A DNA stretch of 64,000 nt from Hyphomicrobiales bacterium (GCA_027484605.1 JAIXSR010000005.1:62001-126000), one strand, 5' to 3'. Positions 17,746-29,407 are shown, counted from the first letter of the stretch. Notes: generated from the sequence alone by a model not told the origin. Numbers and translations are program-made.

Positions 17746-18738
17746 ATGAGTGATGGGAAGGCCGGGCGCCGCTCCGGCATCGAGACCTTGTTCTCGCCGC
17801 TGATGGAGACCAGGCCGCCGCCGGGCCTCGGCTTCGCCCATGGCGCGCTCGACCGTTCGGCCCAGTTGCGCACCCGGCCCGAGCTCGTCGAGGCCTTGCG
17901 GCAGGCGCCGGAGGCCCGTTTCTACGCGTTTTGCGGTGAAAATGCCGTGCTCAGGCGCGAAAACGACCTCGGAATCGCGCTTTTCGCTGCGGATGAACTG
18001 CCCTTCCCCGGCCGGCATCAGGAAACCGTGTTTCTCGGCCGCGAGGGCGAGGCCGGCCGCTTCGCGGTGCTGATCGCCCCCGAGGTCGAGGAGGCGTTGA
18101 AGGAAAAGGCGGAATTCCTGCTGGTCGGTCTTCGTGCCCTCGCGCTGGATGGCCGCCTTCCGGCCGACCAGCTGGGCGCGATCGCGCAGGGCAAGGCCAT
18201 GCTGCACTGGCATGCCACGCATCGCTTCTGCTCGAAATGCGGCCATGCCTCCGCCGTGGCGGAGCAAGGCTGGAAGCGGATCTGCCCGGCCTGCCAGGCC
18301 GAGCATTTCCCGCGGACGGACCCGGTGGTGATCATGCTGACGGTGGATGGCGACCGCTGCCTCCTCGGCCGCTCCGCGCGGTTCCCGCCGGGCTGGTATT
18401 CGACGCTGGCCGGCTTTGTCGAGCCGGGCGAGACGATCGAGGATGCCGTGCGCCGCGAAACCTTTGAGGAAGCAGGCATTCTCGGCGGCCGCGTGACGAT
18501 CATGGCGAACCAGCCCTGGCCTTTCCCGGCCAGCCTGATGATCGGCGCCTATGTCGAGGCCCGCTCCACCACGATCGCCGTCGATCTCGACGAGCTGGAG
18601 GATTGCCGCTGGTTCGGCCGCGACGAGGTGCGGCAGATGATTGCGGGGACGCATCCTGAGGGGCTCGGCGTGCCGGCGAAAATGTCGATTGCCAGCCATC
18701 TGATCCGGCATTTCGTGGAGGATGCCACCGGGGCCTGA
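17746..18738 (+). CDS. nudC: NAD(+) diphosphatase / NAD-cap removing Nudix hydrolase
   Basis: 330 residues. N-terminal NUDIX-like domain, zinc ribbon (CSKCGHA and ICPACQ), then the Nudix box GFVEPGETIEDAVRRETFEE with AGI following, and the NudC-specific QPWPFPASLMIG. Hydrolyses NADH to NMNH and AMP and removes NAD caps from RNA in characterised relatives. It is convergent with pheA. Confidence 0.95.
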   Translation: MSDGKAGRRSGIETLFSPLMETRPPPGLGFAHGALDRSAQLRTRPELVEALRQAPEARFYAFCGENAVLRRENDLGIALFAADELPFPGRHQETVFLGREGEAGRFAVLIAPEVEEALKEKAEFLLVGLRALALDGRLPADQLGAIAQGKAMLHWHATHRFCSKCGHASAVAEQGWKRICPACQAEHFPRTDPVVIMLTVDGDRCLLGRSARFPPGWYSTLAGFVEPGETIEDAVRRETFEEAGILGGRVTIMANQPWPFPASLMIGAYVEARSTTIAVDLDELEDCRWFGRDEVRQMIAGTHPEGLGVPAKMSIASHLIRHFVEDATGA

Positions 18739-18756
18739 GCACCCGAAGAGGTGGCG

Positions 18757-19611
18757 TCACTCCGCCGGCGGCACGACCTTGGCGCGGTAGGGATGCGCCG
18801 GATAGGTGCCGAGGATGCGCAATTCCTTGGAGAAGAAGTCCAGTTCCTCCAGCGCCCGCTTCAGCGCCGGGTCCTCCGGATGGCCCTCGACATCGGCGTA
18901 GAACTGAGTGGCCGTGAACTGGCCTTCCATCATGTAGCTCTCGAGCTTGACCATGTTGACGCCATTGGTCGCGAAACCGCCCATCGCCTTGTAGAGCGCG
19001 GCGGGAACGTTGCGAACGCGGAAGACGAAGCTGGTCATGACCGGGCCGGAATCCGGCACAGCATCCTTGGGCTCGCGCGCGAGGATGATGAAGCGGGTGG
19101 TGTTGTGATCCTCGTCCTGGATATCCTCGGCCAGGATGTTGAGCCCGTAGACCCTGGCGGCGAGGCGCGGCGCGATGGCGGCGCGGGTGATGTCCTGCAT
19201 CTCCGCGACCTGGCGCGCCGAGCCGGCCGTATCGGCGGCGACGATCGCCTTCAGGTTGAGCTTTTTCAGCATGCGCCGGCATTGGCCGAGGGCCATGACA
19301 TGGCTCTGCGCGGCCTTCAGCGTGGCGAGGCTCGCCCCTTCGATGGCCATGAGATGGAAATGGATCGGCAGGAAATGCTCGCCGATGATGTGGAAACCGG
19401 AGGTCGGCAGCAGGTGGTGGATATCCCCCACGCGGCCGGCGATCGAATTGTCGATCGGGATCATGGCGAGATCGGCCGTGCCATCGGCGAGAGCCGCGAA
19501 GGCATCCTCGAAGGTGGCGCAGGGCAGCGCCTGCCAGTCCGGATAGACCTCGTTGCAGGCGATCTCGGAATTCGCCCCGCGCTCGCCCTGGAAGGAAATC
19601 ACCTTCGCCAT
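18757..19611 (-). CDS. pheA: Prephenate dehydratase
   Basis: Converts prephenate to phenylpyruvate. 284 residues: monofunctional (no chorismate mutase domain). The catalytic domain begins ISFQGERGANSEIA and carries the active-site Thr in NTTRFIIL; MIPIDNSIAGRV is the substrate-binding segment. The C-terminal ACT domain has the phenylalanine-binding pair GALF/ESRP-like region replaced by VPAALYKAMGGF and KLESYMMEG. Start ATG 19611. kdsB lies 22 bases upstream on the same strand. Confidence 0.95.
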   Translation of the reverse strand: MAKVISFQGERGANSEIACNEVYPDWQALPCATFEDAFAALADGTADLAMIPIDNSIAGRVGDIHHLLPTSGFHIIGEHFLPIHFHLMAIEGASLATLKAAQSHVMALGQCRRMLKKLNLKAIVAADTAGSARQVAEMQDITRAAIAPRLAARVYGLNILAEDIQDEDHNTTRFIILAREPKDAVPDSGPVMTSFVFRVRNVPAALYKAMGGFATNGVNMVKLESYMMEGQFTATQFYADVEGHPEDPALKRALEELDFFSKELRILGTYPAHPYRAKVVPPAE

Positions 19612-19633
19612 CGTCCCCGCTCCCAACGCCCGA

Positions 19634-20371
19634 TTACCTGCCGCCGGCCAGCATGGCCCGCGCCCGTTCCAGATCCTCCGGCGTGTCCACCCCGAGAGGC
19701 ACCGTGTCAACCTGGATGATGTCGATCCGCATCCCCGCCTCGATGGCGCGGAGCTGCTCCAGCTTCTCGCGCTGCTCGAGCGGCGAGGGCGGCATGGCCA
19801 CGAAACGGGCCAGCGCCCGGCGGCGATAGGCATAAAGGCCGATATGGTGCAGTAGGTCGCCCTCGCCCCAGGGGGCGGTCGCGCGCGTGAAATAGAGCGC
19901 CCGCAGCCGGCGTGCGGCGACCGGTGTGCCGATGGCCTTGACCACATGCGTGGCCGTCCGCTCTTCCTCGCGCGTGATCACCGATGCGAGGGTGGCGATA
20001 TCGACGGCAGGATCGGAGAGCGGGATCAGCGAATCCGCGATGATGCGCGGATCGATGGTCGGCAGGTCGCCCTGGACATTGACGACGACGTCATGCCGCC
20101 CCTCGGGGTCGAAACGCTCGATCGCCTCGAAGATCCGGTCCGAGCCGGAAGGGTGGTCGCTGCGGGTCATGACGGCCGTGCCGCCGGCTGCTTCGATGGC
20201 GGCGGCGATTTCCGGCGCATCCGTGGCCACGATGACCGGGCCGATACCGGCTTCCTCCGCGCGGCGCCAGACATGGACGATCATCGGGGCATCGCCGATC
20301 ATGGCGAGCGGCTTGCCCGGCAGGCGGGTGGCGGCGAGGCGGGCGGGGATGACAACGACGGGATCGGACAT
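19634..20371 (-). CDS. kdsB: 3-deoxy-manno-octulosonate cytidylyltransferase
   Basis: Makes CMP-Kdo for lipopolysaccharide inner core. 245 residues, starting [20 protein letters not shown] (nucleotide-binding signature); further KdsB motifs are [15 protein letters not shown] and [11 protein letters not shown]. Start ATG 20371 behind GGAGGAC-like spacing (complement). Divergent from the cytochrome gene; co-oriented with pheA. Confidence 0.96.
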   Translation of the reverse strand: MSDPVVVIPARLAATRLPGKPLAMIGDAPMIVHVWRRAEEAGIGPVIVATDAPEIAAAIEAAGGTAVMTRSDHPSGSDRIFEAIERFDPEGRHDVVVNVQGDLPTIDPRIIADSLIPLSDPAVDIATLASVITREEERTATHVVKAIGTPVAARRLRALYFTRATAPWGEGDLLHHIGLYAYRRRALARFVAMPPSPLEQREKLEQLRAIEAGMRIDIIQVDTVPLGVDTPEDLERARAMLAGGR

Positions 20372-20528
20372 CGGAGGACTAACCGGCTGTGAAGGACGGC
20401 AAAAAGTAGCAAACGGAAGGCGCTTATACGGGTTGCCTTTCCCTATTGAAAGCGGGTAATCAGCCGGTTGAAACTGGCGGCGTCCCGCATGGATCGCGGG
20501 CGTCCGGAGAGACCGAAGGGTTGCAGGC

Positions 20529-21074
20529 ATGGATGCGAACGAAGTCAACAAGGTAGCCGGTGCCGTTCTCGGCATGCTCACGCTGGCCATGAGCATCGGC
20601 TTCCTTTCGGGTGGCCTCATGGCTCCGAAGCCGCCGGCCAAGGCGGGCTACGAGCTGCCGGACAACACCGCCGCGGCCAGCAGCGCGGCTGCCCCGGCTG
20701 CCGAGAAGGCCGAGCCGATCGCGGCACGCCTTGCCAAGGCCGATCTCGCCAAGGGCGAGACGGCGGCCAAGAAATGCGTGAGCTGCCATCAGTTCAGCAA
20801 GGACGGGAAGAACGGCCAGGGCCCGGCGCTCTGGGGGATCGTCAACAAGGCCAAGGGGGCTGCGGCCGGCTTCAATTATTCGGCCGGACTGAAGGACATG
20901 GCGTCCAAGGGCGGCAAGTGGGATTACGAGGCGCTTGATGCCTTCCTCACCAACCCGAAGGCCTATGTCGCCGGCACCTCGATGGGCTTTGCCGGCATCA
21001 ACCGCGGCGAGGAGCGGGCCAATATCATCCTCTACATGCGCAGCCTCGCCGAGACCCCGGCGGCCCTGCCCTGA
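20529..21074 (+). CDS. cycM: Membrane-anchored cytochrome c (CycM type)
   Basis: 181 residues. An uncleaved N-terminal helix ([19 protein letters not shown]) anchors the protein to the inner membrane, followed by an alanine/proline-rich linker (about 33-65) and one class I cytochrome c domain. Haem is attached at CVSCH (83-87) and the likely distal ligand is Met152 in GTSMGFAGI. In Bradyrhizobium, CycM passes electrons from complex III to the aa3 oxidase; same architecture here. A strong terminator follows. Confidence 0.9.
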   Translation: MDANEVNKVAGAVLGMLTLAMSIGFLSGGLMAPKPPAKAGYELPDNTAAASSAAAPAAEKAEPIAARLAKADLAKGETAAKKCVSCHQFSKDGKNGQGPALWGIVNKAKGAAAGFNYSAGLKDMASKGGKWDYEALDAFLTNPKAYVAGTSMGFAGINRGEERANIILYMRSLAETPAALP

Positions 21075-21100
21075 TCGCCCTCCACGCGAGCGCATGCTGC

Positions 21101-21126
21101 AAGGGGCCGAATTTCGGCCCCTTTTT
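21101..21126 (+). terminator. Rho-independent terminator after cycM
   Basis: AAGGGGCCGAA and TTCGGCCCCTT form a near-continuous inverted repeat ending in TTTTTC, 27 bases after the cycM stop. Textbook intrinsic terminator. Confidence 0.9.
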
Positions 21127-21241
21127 CTTGTCTCCCTGAAAATCACGCCAAAACGGGGGCTTGGCGCTGGCCTTCCCGCGTTGCTGCGTCATATTCCGGG
21201 CATGGGCTCGGTGGGTGATTCGATCACGAGGGGAGACGAGC

Positions 21242-23152
21242 ATGACGAATGAGTTCCGGTTCCTGTCGCGTCCGACGCGCCGCGGCGCTCTCGCGCTCGG
21301 GGCCTTTGCCGGGATCTCGACCCTGCTGCCGCGCCACACGCTGACCGCACAGGAAGCGGCCGAACTCGGCCCGCCCAGCCATGGCCTGTCGATTTTCGGC
21401 GACCTGAAATATCCGGCGGATTTCAAGCATTTCGCCTATGTGAACCCCCAGGCTCCCAAGGGCGGGGAAATCGCGCTGCAGGTTTCCTCCACGGCCGGAA
21501 ACCAGAATTTCACCACCTTCAACACGCTCAACATCTATTCCCAGCGCGGCGACGGCGCCGCCGGGATGGGCCTGATCTTCGACAGCCTCATGGCCGGCTC
21601 CTCCGACGAGGAGGATGCGCTCTATGGCCTCGTGGCCCGGAGCGTGCGCCGCTCGGCGGACGGGCAGGTCTACCGGTTCCAGCTCAGGCCGGAAGCGCGG
21701 TTCCACGATGGCTCGCCGATCACGGCGGCGGATGTGGCCTTCACGCTGGAAACGCTGAAGAGCACCAAGGCCTATGCCACCTATCGCCTCATCCTGCAGA
21801 AGGTGACCGGCGCGGTGGCGCTCTCTCCGCAGGAGGTCGAGATCCGCTTCGCGCCCGACCGCTCGCGCGAATTGCCGCTGATCGTGGCAGGGCTGCCGAT
21901 TTTCTCGAAGGCCTATTACGCCAACCGGGATTTCGATTCGGCCACGCTGGAGAGCCCGGTCGGTTCGGGCGGCTACCGGGTCGACCGGATCGAGCAGGGC
22001 CGTTCGATCAGCTTCCGCCGGGTGGCCGATTACTGGGGCAAGGACCTGCCGGTTTCGGTGGGGCAATCGAATTTCGACACGGTCCGCTACGAATACTTCC
22101 GCGACCGCGAGGCGGCGTTCCAGGCGTTCACCGCCGGGGTCTATACGTTCCGGGACGAGTTCACCTCGGTGATCTGGTCGACCCGCTACGATTTTCCGGC
22201 GATCCGCGAGGGCCGGGTGAAGCGGGACACGGCGGTCGATGGCCGCCCGTCCGGCACGCAGGGCTGGTTCCTCAATACGCGCCGGCCGCAATTCCGCGAT
22301 CCGCGCATCCGCGAGGCCATCGGGCTGGCCTTCGACTTCGAATGGATGAACCAGAACCTGATGTACGGGCTCTACAAGCGGACGACCTCGTTCTTCGAGA
22401 ATTCGCCGCTCAAGGCCGTCGGCAAGCCGGGCCCGGAAGAGATGGCCCTGCTGGAGCCGTTCCGTGGCAAGGTGCCGGACGAGGTGTTCGGCGAGCCCCA
22501 TGTCCCGCCGGTTTCGGACGGGTCGGGCCAGGATCGCGGCCTGCTCCGCCAGGCGCAGCAGATGCTGCAGCAGGCCGGGACCAAGCGCGGCGATGACGGC
22601 ATTCTCCGGCTGGCCGACGGCACGCGGCTGACGCTCGAATTCCTGGAATTCGATGGCGGCCTGACCAAGCATGTCGAGGCATTCGGCAAGAATCTCCGCC
22701 TGCTCGGCATCGGCTTCTCCATCCGGCAGGTCGATCCGTCGCAATATCAGCGCCGGGTGCAGGAATACGATTACGACGTGGTGTCGGCGCGGTTCGTGAT
22801 GTCGCTCACGCCGGGCGAGACGCTGAACACCCTGTTCGGTTCGCAGGCGGCGCGGACGCCCTCCTCGCGCAACCTCTCGGGCATTGCAGACCCGTCGGTC
22901 GATGCGATGATCGCCAAGGTGATCGCGGCGAAGTCGAAGGCCGACATCACCCATGCCGCGCGGGCGCTGGACCGGCTGTTGCGCGCAGGCCGCTACTGGG
23001 TGCCTGCCTGGTATGCCGCCGAGCACAAATTCGCCTATTGGGACATGTATACCGCACCAGGCCCGATCCCGCCTCTGGCCGGTGGCGCCTCCTCCACCGC
23101 CCTGGCGACCTGGTGGTACGATGCCGACAAGGCGAAGCGGATCGGCAAGTAA
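21242..23152 (+). CDS. yejA: Peptide/microcin C-type ABC transporter substrate-binding protein
   Basis: Family 5 extracellular binding protein, 636 residues. The leader carries a twin-arginine-like motif ([13 protein letters not shown]), suggesting Tat export. The mature part starts with [19 protein letters not shown], typical of YejA. Start ATG 21242 behind GGGGAGA. The TAA stop overlaps the ATG of yejB (TAATG), so the four yej genes are translated as a unit. YejABEF imports oligopeptides and, in enterobacteria, microcin C. Confidence 0.92.
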   Translation: MTNEFRFLSRPTRRGALALGAFAGISTLLPRHTLTAQEAAELGPPSHGLSIFGDLKYPADFKHFAYVNPQAPKGGEIALQVSSTAGNQNFTTFNTLNIYSQRGDGAAGMGLIFDSLMAGSSDEEDALYGLVARSVRRSADGQVYRFQLRPEARFHDGSPITAADVAFTLETLKSTKAYATYRLILQKVTGAVALSPQEVEIRFAPDRSRELPLIVAGLPIFSKAYYANRDFDSATLESPVGSGGYRVDRIEQGRSISFRRVADYWGKDLPVSVGQSNFDTVRYEYFRDREAAFQAFTAGVYTFRDEFTSVIWSTRYDFPAIREGRVKRDTAVDGRPSGTQGWFLNTRRPQFRDPRIREAIGLAFDFEWMNQNLMYGLYKRTTSFFENSPLKAVGKPGPEEMALLEPFRGKVPDEVFGEPHVPPVSDGSGQDRGLLRQAQQMLQQAGTKRGDDGILRLADGTRLTLEFLEFDGGLTKHVEAFGKNLRLLGIGFSIRQVDPSQYQRRVQEYDYDVVSARFVMSLTPGETLNTLFGSQAARTPSSRNLSGIADPSVDAMIAKVIAAKSKADITHAARALDRLLRAGRYWVPAWYAAEHKFAYWDMYTAPGPIPPLAGGASSTALATWWYDADKAKRIGK

Positions 23153-24252
23153 TGGCGGCCTATATCCTCCGACGCCTGGCCTTGATGGTGCCCACCCTGC
23201 TGGGCATCATGCTCCTGTCCTTCATCATCATCCAGTTCGCGCCGGGCGGGCCGGTCGAGAAGATCATCGCGCAGCTGCAGGGGCAGGATTCGGGCGCCAG
23301 CGGCCGGGTCGGCGGCGGCACGGGCGGCGACATTTCCGGCGCGGCCAGCGCGGCGGCGGATGCCAGCTCGACCTATCGCGGGGCGCAGGGCCTCGACCCG
23401 GCCTTCATCAAGGAGCTCGAGAAGCAGTTCGGCTTCGACAAGCCGGCCCATGAGCGCTTCGCCAAGATGATCTGGGACTATGCCCGGTTCGATTTCGGGC
23501 GGTCCTTCTTCCGCGATGCCTCTGTCATCCAGCTGATCAAGGAGAAGCTGCCCGTCTCGATCTCTCTCGGGCTGTGGATGACGCTGATCGCCTATGCGAT
23601 CTCCATCCCGCTCGGTATCCGCAAGGCGGTGAAGGATGGCTCTGCCTTCGATGTCTGGACTTCCGGCGTGATCGTGATCGGCTATGCCATTCCGAGCTTC
23701 CTGTTCGCGGTCCTGCTCGTCGTCCTGTTTGCCGGCGGCTCCTTCTTCCAGTTCTTTCCGCTCCGCGGGCTGACCTCGCCGAATTTCGAGGAGCTGAGCC
23801 TCGGCGGGAAGATCCTCGATTATCTCTGGCATCTCGCCCTGCCGCTGACCGCGATGGTGATCTCCCAATTCGCCACGCTGACGCTGCTGACCAAGAATTC
23901 CTTCCTCGACGAGATCCGGAAGCAATATGTGCTGACTGCCCGGATGAAGGGCCTGTCGGAACGCGGCGTGCTCTACGGGCATGTCTTCCGCAACGCGATG
24001 CTGATCGTGATTGCCGGTTTTCCGGGCGCCTTCATCCATGCCTTCTTCACCGGGTCGCTGCTGATCGAGAACATCTTCTCGCTGGACGGGCTCGGCCTGC
24101 TGGCCTTCTCTGCCACGCTTGACCGCGATTACCCGGTGGTCTTCGCCACGCTCTACATCTTCTCGCTGCTGGGGCTCGTGATCACGCTGGTCACCGACCT
24201 GACCTATACCCTGATCGATCCCCGCATCGATTTCGAGGCGCGCGATGTCTGA
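23152..24252 (+). CDS. yejB: Peptide/microcin C-type ABC transporter permease
   Basis: 366 residues, DppB-like fold with about six membrane segments. Starts [20 protein letters not shown]; a long periplasmic loop rich in Gly/Ser/Ala (about residues 45-75) is characteristic of YejB. The coupling segment [17 protein letters not shown] is intact. It overlaps yejA by one base and yejE by eight. Confidence 0.93.
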   Translation: MAAYILRRLALMVPTLLGIMLLSFIIIQFAPGGPVEKIIAQLQGQDSGASGRVGGGTGGDISGAASAAADASSTYRGAQGLDPAFIKELEKQFGFDKPAHERFAKMIWDYARFDFGRSFFRDASVIQLIKEKLPVSISLGLWMTLIAYAISIPLGIRKAVKDGSAFDVWTSGVIVIGYAIPSFLFAVLLVVLFAGGSFFQFFPLRGLTSPNFEELSLGGKILDYLWHLALPLTAMVISQFATLTLLTKNSFLDEIRKQYVLTARMKGLSERGVLYGHVFRNAMLIVIAGFPGAFIHAFFTGSLLIENIFSLDGLGLLAFSATLDRDYPVVFATLYIFSLLGLVITLVTDLTYTLIDPRIDFEARDV

Positions 24253-25423
24253 GGGCGTCATCCGGGATGACGGGCTGGCGGCCGGGGCGCGGGCGCCCGA
24301 AGCACCGCCGCTGCCGCCGCAGCGGGGCCTGATCCGCCTCTCGCCGCTCAACCAGCGCCGGCTCCAGAATTTCCGCGCCAACCGCCGGGGCTACTGGTCG
24401 TTCTGGGTCTTCATGGTCCTGTTCGTGCTCTCGCTCTTCGCGGAATTCATCGCGAATGACCGGCCGGTCCTTGCCCGCTACAAGGGCGAATGGCTGTTCC
24501 CGGTCCTCGTGGAATATCCGGAGGAGAAATTCGGCGGGTTCCTGGCGGTCACGGATTACCGCGATCCGGTGATCGCCGACGAGATCAACGCGCATGGCTT
24601 CATGCTGTTCCCGCCGATCCGGTTCCATCATCGCACGATCCAGCGTGACCTGCCGGTGGCTGCCCCCGCGCCGCCGACCTGGATGCTGACGGATGCGCAA
24701 TGCGCCACGGTGGCGAAGAAACGCGGCGGCACCGGCTGCAAGGATATCGAATGGAACTGGCTCGGCACCGATGATCGCGGCCGCGATGTGGTGGCCCGCC
24801 TGATCTATGGCTTCCGCATCTCGGTGCTGTTCGGGCTGATCCTGACGCTGGCCTCCTCGGTGATCGGCATCGCGGCGGGCGCGGTGCAGGGTTATTTCGG
24901 CGGCAAGGTGGATCTCTTCTTCCAGCGCTTCATCGAGATCTGGACCTCGATGCCGCTGCTCTTCCTGCTGATCATCCTCTCGGCGGTGATCACGCCCAGC
25001 TTCCTCGTCCTGCTGTCCATCCTCCTCCTGTTCAAATGGACATCCCTAGTCGGCGTCGTCCGGGCTGAATTCCTGCGGGCCCGGAACTTCGAATATGTGA
25101 AGGCCGCGCGGGCGCTGGGGCTGTCCGATCGCCAGATCATGATGCGGCACATGCTGCCCAATGCCATGGTTGCCACGCTGACCTACATGCCCTTCGTGCT
25201 CAATGCCTCGATCACGACGCTGACCTCGCTGGACTTCCTCGGCTTCGGCCTGCCGCCCGGCTCGCCTTCCCTCGGTGAGCTGCTCCAGCAGGGCAAGGCG
25301 AATTTGCAGGCGCCCTGGCTCGGCCTTTCTGGCTTCGCGGTGATCGCGCTCATGCTCTCGCTGCTGATCTTCATCGGCGAGGCGGTGCGCGATGCCTTCG
25401 ACCCGAGGAAGAGCTTCGCATGA
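24245..25423 (+). CDS. yejE: Peptide/microcin C-type ABC transporter permease
   Basis: 392 residues, DppC-like. A 40-residue cytoplasmic N-terminus is followed by a first helix ([19 protein letters not shown]), a periplasmic domain with [20 protein letters not shown], and the coupling motif [17 protein letters not shown]. Partner of yejB. Its stop overlaps the yejF start (ATGA). Confidence 0.93.
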   Translation: MSEGVIRDDGLAAGARAPEAPPLPPQRGLIRLSPLNQRRLQNFRANRRGYWSFWVFMVLFVLSLFAEFIANDRPVLARYKGEWLFPVLVEYPEEKFGGFLAVTDYRDPVIADEINAHGFMLFPPIRFHHRTIQRDLPVAAPAPPTWMLTDAQCATVAKKRGGTGCKDIEWNWLGTDDRGRDVVARLIYGFRISVLFGLILTLASSVIGIAAGAVQGYFGGKVDLFFQRFIEIWTSMPLLFLLIILSAVITPSFLVLLSILLLFKWTSLVGVVRAEFLRARNFEYVKAARALGLSDRQIMMRHMLPNAMVATLTYMPFVLNASITTLTSLDFLGFGLPPGSPSLGELLQQGKANLQAPWLGLSGFAVIALMLSLLIFIGEAVRDAFDPRKSFA

Positions 25424-27033
25424 CCGGCGCGCCGCTTGTCACGGTCCGGGATCTCTCCGTCGCCTTCCGTCAGGGCGGCAAGGACAGCCTTGCTGTCGAC
25501 AAGGTGTCGTTCGAGATCCATCGCGGGGAAACCCTGGCACTGGTGGGCGAATCCGGATCCGGCAAATCGGTCACCGCGCTCTCGCTGGTCCGGCTGCTGA
25601 ACTATCCGGCCGCGCATCATCCCGGTGGCTCGATCCTGTTCCAGGGCGAGGGCGCGCCGCTCGACCTGCTCACTGCCGAGGACAGCCAGCTCCGCAAGAT
25701 CCGGGGCAATGCGATCTCGATGGTTTTCCAGGAGCCGATGACCTCGCTCAACCCGCTCCACACGATCGAGCGGCAGATCGGCGAGATCCTTGGCCTGCAT
25801 CGCGGGCTTTCCGGCACGGCGGCCCGGACGCGCATCCTCGACCTGCTGAACAAGGTCGGGATCCGCGATCCGGAAAGCCGGCTCGGCGCCTATCCGCACG
25901 AGCTGTCCGGCGGGCAGCGTCAGCGGGTGATGATCGCGATGGCGCTCGCCAACGAGCCGGACCTGCTGATCGCTGACGAGCCGACCACGGCCCTCGATGT
26001 GACGGTGCAGGCGAAGATCCTCGACCTCCTGCGCGACCTGCAGCGCGAAACCGGCATGGCGATGCTGTTCATCACGCATGATCTCGGGATCGTGCGCCGC
26101 ATTGCCCATCGCGTCGCGATCATGCGGCGCGGCCAGATCGTCGAGCAGGGCGTCGTCGATGACGTGTTCTCGGGCCCGAAGCATCCCTATACGCAGGCGC
26201 TGCTGGCTGCGGAGCCGAAAGGCGAGCCGGCCATGCCGCATGACGAGGCACCGGTCGTCGTCGAGGTCCGCGACCTCAAGGTCCATTTCCCGATCCGGAC
26301 CGGCCTGATGAAGCGCGTGACGGGCCATGTGAAGGCGGTGGACGGGATCGACCTGACCATCCGCGCCGGCGAGACGCTGGGGATTGTCGGTGAATCCGGG
26401 TCCGGCAAGACCACGCTCGGCCAGGCGATCCTGCGGCTCATCCGATCGGAAGGCGCCATCCGGGTGCTCGGGCGGGACGTCCAGGGTGTCGGGTTCAAGG
26501 CGATGCGTCCGCTGCGCCGCGACATGCAGATCGTCTTCCAGGACCCCTATGGCTCGCTCTCGCCGCGCATGTCGGTGGCGGAGATCGTGGCGGAGGGGCT
26601 TTACATCCAGCAGCCGGGCCTCGGTGACGAGGCTGCGCGGGGCATCGTCGCCCGGGCGCTGCATGATGTCGGGCTCGACCCAGCCGCCATGGACCGTTAC
26701 CCGCATGAGTTTTCCGGTGGTCAGCGCCAGCGCATCGCGATTGCGCGTGCCATGGCGCTCGATCCGAAATTCGTGGTGCTCGACGAACCGACCTCGGCAC
26801 TCGACATGAGCGTGCAGGCCCAGATCGTCGATCTGCTGCGGGAGCTTCAGGTCAAGCGGCAGCTCGCCTATCTCTTCATCAGCCACGATCTCAAGGTGGT
26901 CCGGGCACTTTCAAGTCATGTCATCGTCATGCAGAACGGGCAGGTCGTCGAGCAGGGGCCGGCGGCGGAACTCTTCGCGCGGCCGCGTTCCGACTATACC
27001 CGAACCCTGTTCGCTGCAGCCCTGCATCGATAG
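25420..27033 (+). CDS. yejF: Peptide/microcin C-type ABC transporter ATP-binding protein (two NBDs)
   Basis: 537 residues with two complete nucleotide-binding domains. Domain 1: [36 protein letters not shown]. Domain 2: [37 protein letters not shown]. Such DppD-DppF fusions are the rule for YejF. Closes the yej operon. Confidence 0.95.
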   Translation: MTGAPLVTVRDLSVAFRQGGKDSLAVDKVSFEIHRGETLALVGESGSGKSVTALSLVRLLNYPAAHHPGGSILFQGEGAPLDLLTAEDSQLRKIRGNAISMVFQEPMTSLNPLHTIERQIGEILGLHRGLSGTAARTRILDLLNKVGIRDPESRLGAYPHELSGGQRQRVMIAMALANEPDLLIADEPTTALDVTVQAKILDLLRDLQRETGMAMLFITHDLGIVRRIAHRVAIMRRGQIVEQGVVDDVFSGPKHPYTQALLAAEPKGEPAMPHDEAPVVVEVRDLKVHFPIRTGLMKRVTGHVKAVDGIDLTIRAGETLGIVGESGSGKTTLGQAILRLIRSEGAIRVLGRDVQGVGFKAMRPLRRDMQIVFQDPYGSLSPRMSVAEIVAEGLYIQQPGLGDEAARGIVARALHDVGLDPAAMDRYPHEFSGGQRQRIAIARAMALDPKFVVLDEPTSALDMSVQAQIVDLLRELQVKRQLAYLFISHDLKVVRALSSHVIVMQNGQVVEQGPAAELFARPRSDYTRTLFAAALHR

Positions 27034-27114
27034 GCGTGTTTCCCCGACGATACTGTTGCCGAAAATTCAGGAATTCTCCTGTAGAGATCGGCCGCCCCAG
27101 AAACAGGATCCCTC

Positions 27115-28641
27115 ATGTCTTCCTTTCCCAAGCCGCTGACGGCCATCGAACCGAATACCCGTGCCTTCGAATCGACCCCGCTCGTGAAGCCGACCGGTTT
27201 CCGGGAATACGACGCGCGCTGGTGGTTCGGGCATCCGGCCTCGCCCAAGGCGCCGGAGATCAACCTCATGGGCATCCAGGCCCTGGGGATGGGGATCGGG
27301 ACCTTCCTGAAGGAGCGCGGTGTCGAACGCCGCATTGTTGTCGGCCATGATTTCCGCGGCTATTCCGCCTCGATCAAGCTGGCGCTGGTGGCCGGGCTGA
27401 TGGCCTCGGGCTGCCGGGTGGTGGATATCGGCCTTGCGCTTTCGCCGATGGCCTATTTCGCGCAGTTCGCGCTGGATGTGCCCGCTGTCGCGATGGTCAC
27501 GGCCTCGCATAATGATAATGGCTGGACCGGCGTGAAGATGGGGTGCAACCGCCCCGTGACGTTCGGGCCGGATGAAATGAGCCGGCTCAAGGAAATCGTG
27601 CTCGGCGGCAGCTTCGCCCTCGATGGTGGCGGCAGCTACACGTTCCATGACAATTTCTACGATCTCTATTTCAAGGATCTCACCAGCCGGCCGAAGATCA
27701 CGCGGAAGCTGAAAGTCGTCGCGGCCTGCGGTAATGGCACGGCCGGTGCCTTCGCGCCGCAGGTGCTCGAGGCGCTCGGCTGCGAGGTCATTCCGCTCGA
27801 CACGAAGCTGGACCATACCTTCCCGCGCTACAATCCGAACCCCGAGGACATGGAGATGCTCCATGCCATCGCGCATGCGGTGAAGGAGCACGGGGCGGAT
27901 GTCGGCCTTGGCTTCGATGGCGATGGCGATCGCTGCGGCGTGGTCGACAACGAGGGCAACGAGATCTTCGCCGACAAGATCGGCGTGATGCTGGCGCGCG
28001 ACCTCTCGACGCTGCATCCCGGCTCGACCTTCGTGGTCGATGTGAAGTCGACCGGGCTGTTCCATACGGATCCGGAACTGATCCGGCTCGGTGCGAAGAC
28101 CGATTACTGGAAGACCGGCCATTCGCATATCAAGAAGCGCGTGACAGAACTCAACGCCTTGGCAGGTTTCGAGAAATCCGGCCATTTCTTCTTCAATGCG
28201 CCGGTCGGGCGCGGCTATGATGACGGCATCGTCACCGGCATTGCCGTGATCGACATGCTTGACCGCAATCCCGGCCGCTCGATGGCCGATCTCTACCGGG
28301 CGGTCCCGAAGACCTGGGGCTCGCCGACCATGTCGCCGCATTGCGAGGACGAGATCAAGTATGGCGTCGTCGAGCGCGTCGTGAAGCGCATCCAGGCGAT
28401 GGCTGCCGGCGGCGAGATGATCACCGGGCAGAAGATCCGCGACGTCGTCACCGTGAACGGCGTCCGCGTGACGGCCGAGGACGGCACCTGGGGGCTCGTG
28501 CGCGCCTCGTCGAACAAGCCCGAACTGGTGGTTGTGGTCGAGAGCCCGGTCTCGGAAGCGCGCATGCGCGAGATGTTCAAGGCGGTGGACGCGATCCTGC
28601 GCGAGAACCCGGAAGTCGGCGCCTATAACCAGACGATCTGA
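27115..28641 (+). CDS. Phosphomannomutase/phosphoglucomutase
   Basis: 508-residue alpha-D-phosphohexomutase. The phosphoserine loop is TASHNDNGWTGVKMG, the metal site DGDGDRCG (FDGDGDRCGVVDN), the sugar-binding loop FEKSGHFFF and the phosphate-binding C-terminal domain RASSNKPELVVVVE. It would supply mannose-1-phosphate or glucose-1-phosphate for polysaccharide. No other sugar-nucleotide gene is adjacent, so the preferred sugar is open. Terminated by a strong hairpin. Confidence 0.92.
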   Translation: MSSFPKPLTAIEPNTRAFESTPLVKPTGFREYDARWWFGHPASPKAPEINLMGIQALGMGIGTFLKERGVERRIVVGHDFRGYSASIKLALVAGLMASGCRVVDIGLALSPMAYFAQFALDVPAVAMVTASHNDNGWTGVKMGCNRPVTFGPDEMSRLKEIVLGGSFALDGGGSYTFHDNFYDLYFKDLTSRPKITRKLKVVAACGNGTAGAFAPQVLEALGCEVIPLDTKLDHTFPRYNPNPEDMEMLHAIAHAVKEHGADVGLGFDGDGDRCGVVDNEGNEIFADKIGVMLARDLSTLHPGSTFVVDVKSTGLFHTDPELIRLGAKTDYWKTGHSHIKKRVTELNALAGFEKSGHFFFNAPVGRGYDDGIVTGIAVIDMLDRNPGRSMADLYRAVPKTWGSPTMSPHCEDEIKYGVVERVVKRIQAMAAGGEMITGQKIRDVVTVNGVRVTAEDGTWGLVRASSNKPELVVVVESPVSEARMREMFKAVDAILRENPEVGAYNQTI

Positions 28642-28651
28642 GTGCAGATAA

Positions 28652-28675
28652 GGATGGCGCCCCGTGGCGCCATCC
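28652..28675. terminator. Hairpin between convergent genes
   Basis: GGATGGCGCC, loop CCGT, GGCGCCATCC: a perfect ten-pair stem located between the convergent phosphohexomutase and HAD hydrolase stops. It can serve both strands, although T runs are weak. Confidence 0.7.
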
Positions 28676-28685
28676 CTTGCGCCGG

Positions 28686-29294
28686 CTACAGATCAAGCCC
28701 GAAGCGGCGGATTTCTCCGGCGAGATCGATGTCGGCCGTGACATGGATCGTGGCAAAGCCGAGGGCCGCCGCGCCGGCGACATTCTTCGCACTGTCATCC
28801 ATGAAGAGGCAGGCCTGCGCTTCGAGCCCGTGCGCGCCGAGGAAGGCGCGGTAGATGGCGGGATCGGGTTTGAGCAGGCCGAGTTCCGCCGAAACGATCG
28901 TGCCCGCGAACCGGGCCAGGAACGGAAAGCGCGCCCTGGCCTCGGCGAAGGTGTCGGCGGCGAAGTTCGTGATCGCATAGCAGGGAATGCCGCGCGCCAG
29001 TGCCGCGTCCAGCACGGCGACATTGGCCTCGATCGGGCCCGGCACCATCTCGTGCCAGTGGCGGCGGAAGGCGCGGATCAGCTCGGCCTTTTCGGGATAG
29101 AGCGCGATGCGTTCCGCCTCGGCAATCGGCCAGGGCCGGCCGCGATCCTGCTCGAGATTCCATTCCGGCGGAAGGATCTCGGTGAGGAAATGCCGGCGCT
29201 CGGCGGCATCGGGAATCAACCGGCGATAGGGGATTTCGGAGTCCCAGCGGATCAGGACATTGCCGATATCGAAGACGAGATTGGTGGGCTTCAT
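28686..29294 (-). CDS. HAD family hydrolase (HAD-IA)
   Basis: 202 residues. Motif I FDIGNVLIRWD (here the second catalytic Asp position is Asn, as in the YihX/alpha-glucose-1-phosphatase group), motif II AITNFAAD, motif III LLKPDPAIY, motif IV FMDDSAKN. Probably a sugar-phosphate phosphatase; substrate not known. Start ATG 29294; longer in-frame options upstream lack a ribosome site. Confidence 0.85.
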   Translation of the reverse strand: MKPTNLVFDIGNVLIRWDSEIPYRRLIPDAAERRHFLTEILPPEWNLEQDRGRPWPIAEAERIALYPEKAELIRAFRRHWHEMVPGPIEANVAVLDAALARGIPCYAITNFAADTFAEARARFPFLARFAGTIVSAELGLLKPDPAIYRAFLGAHGLEAQACLFMDDSAKNVAGAAALGFATIHVTADIDLAGEIRRFGLDL

Positions 29295-29407
29295 GCGAGG
29301 ACTCCGGGCGGATGTGGTCTTGGTCACGGGTTGTGAACCCTTTTCGCTCATAAATTGCTAAGGCCGGCCTTCTGTTTCAGGGCCGGCATGAGCGAGTGAG
29401 TTCTGTC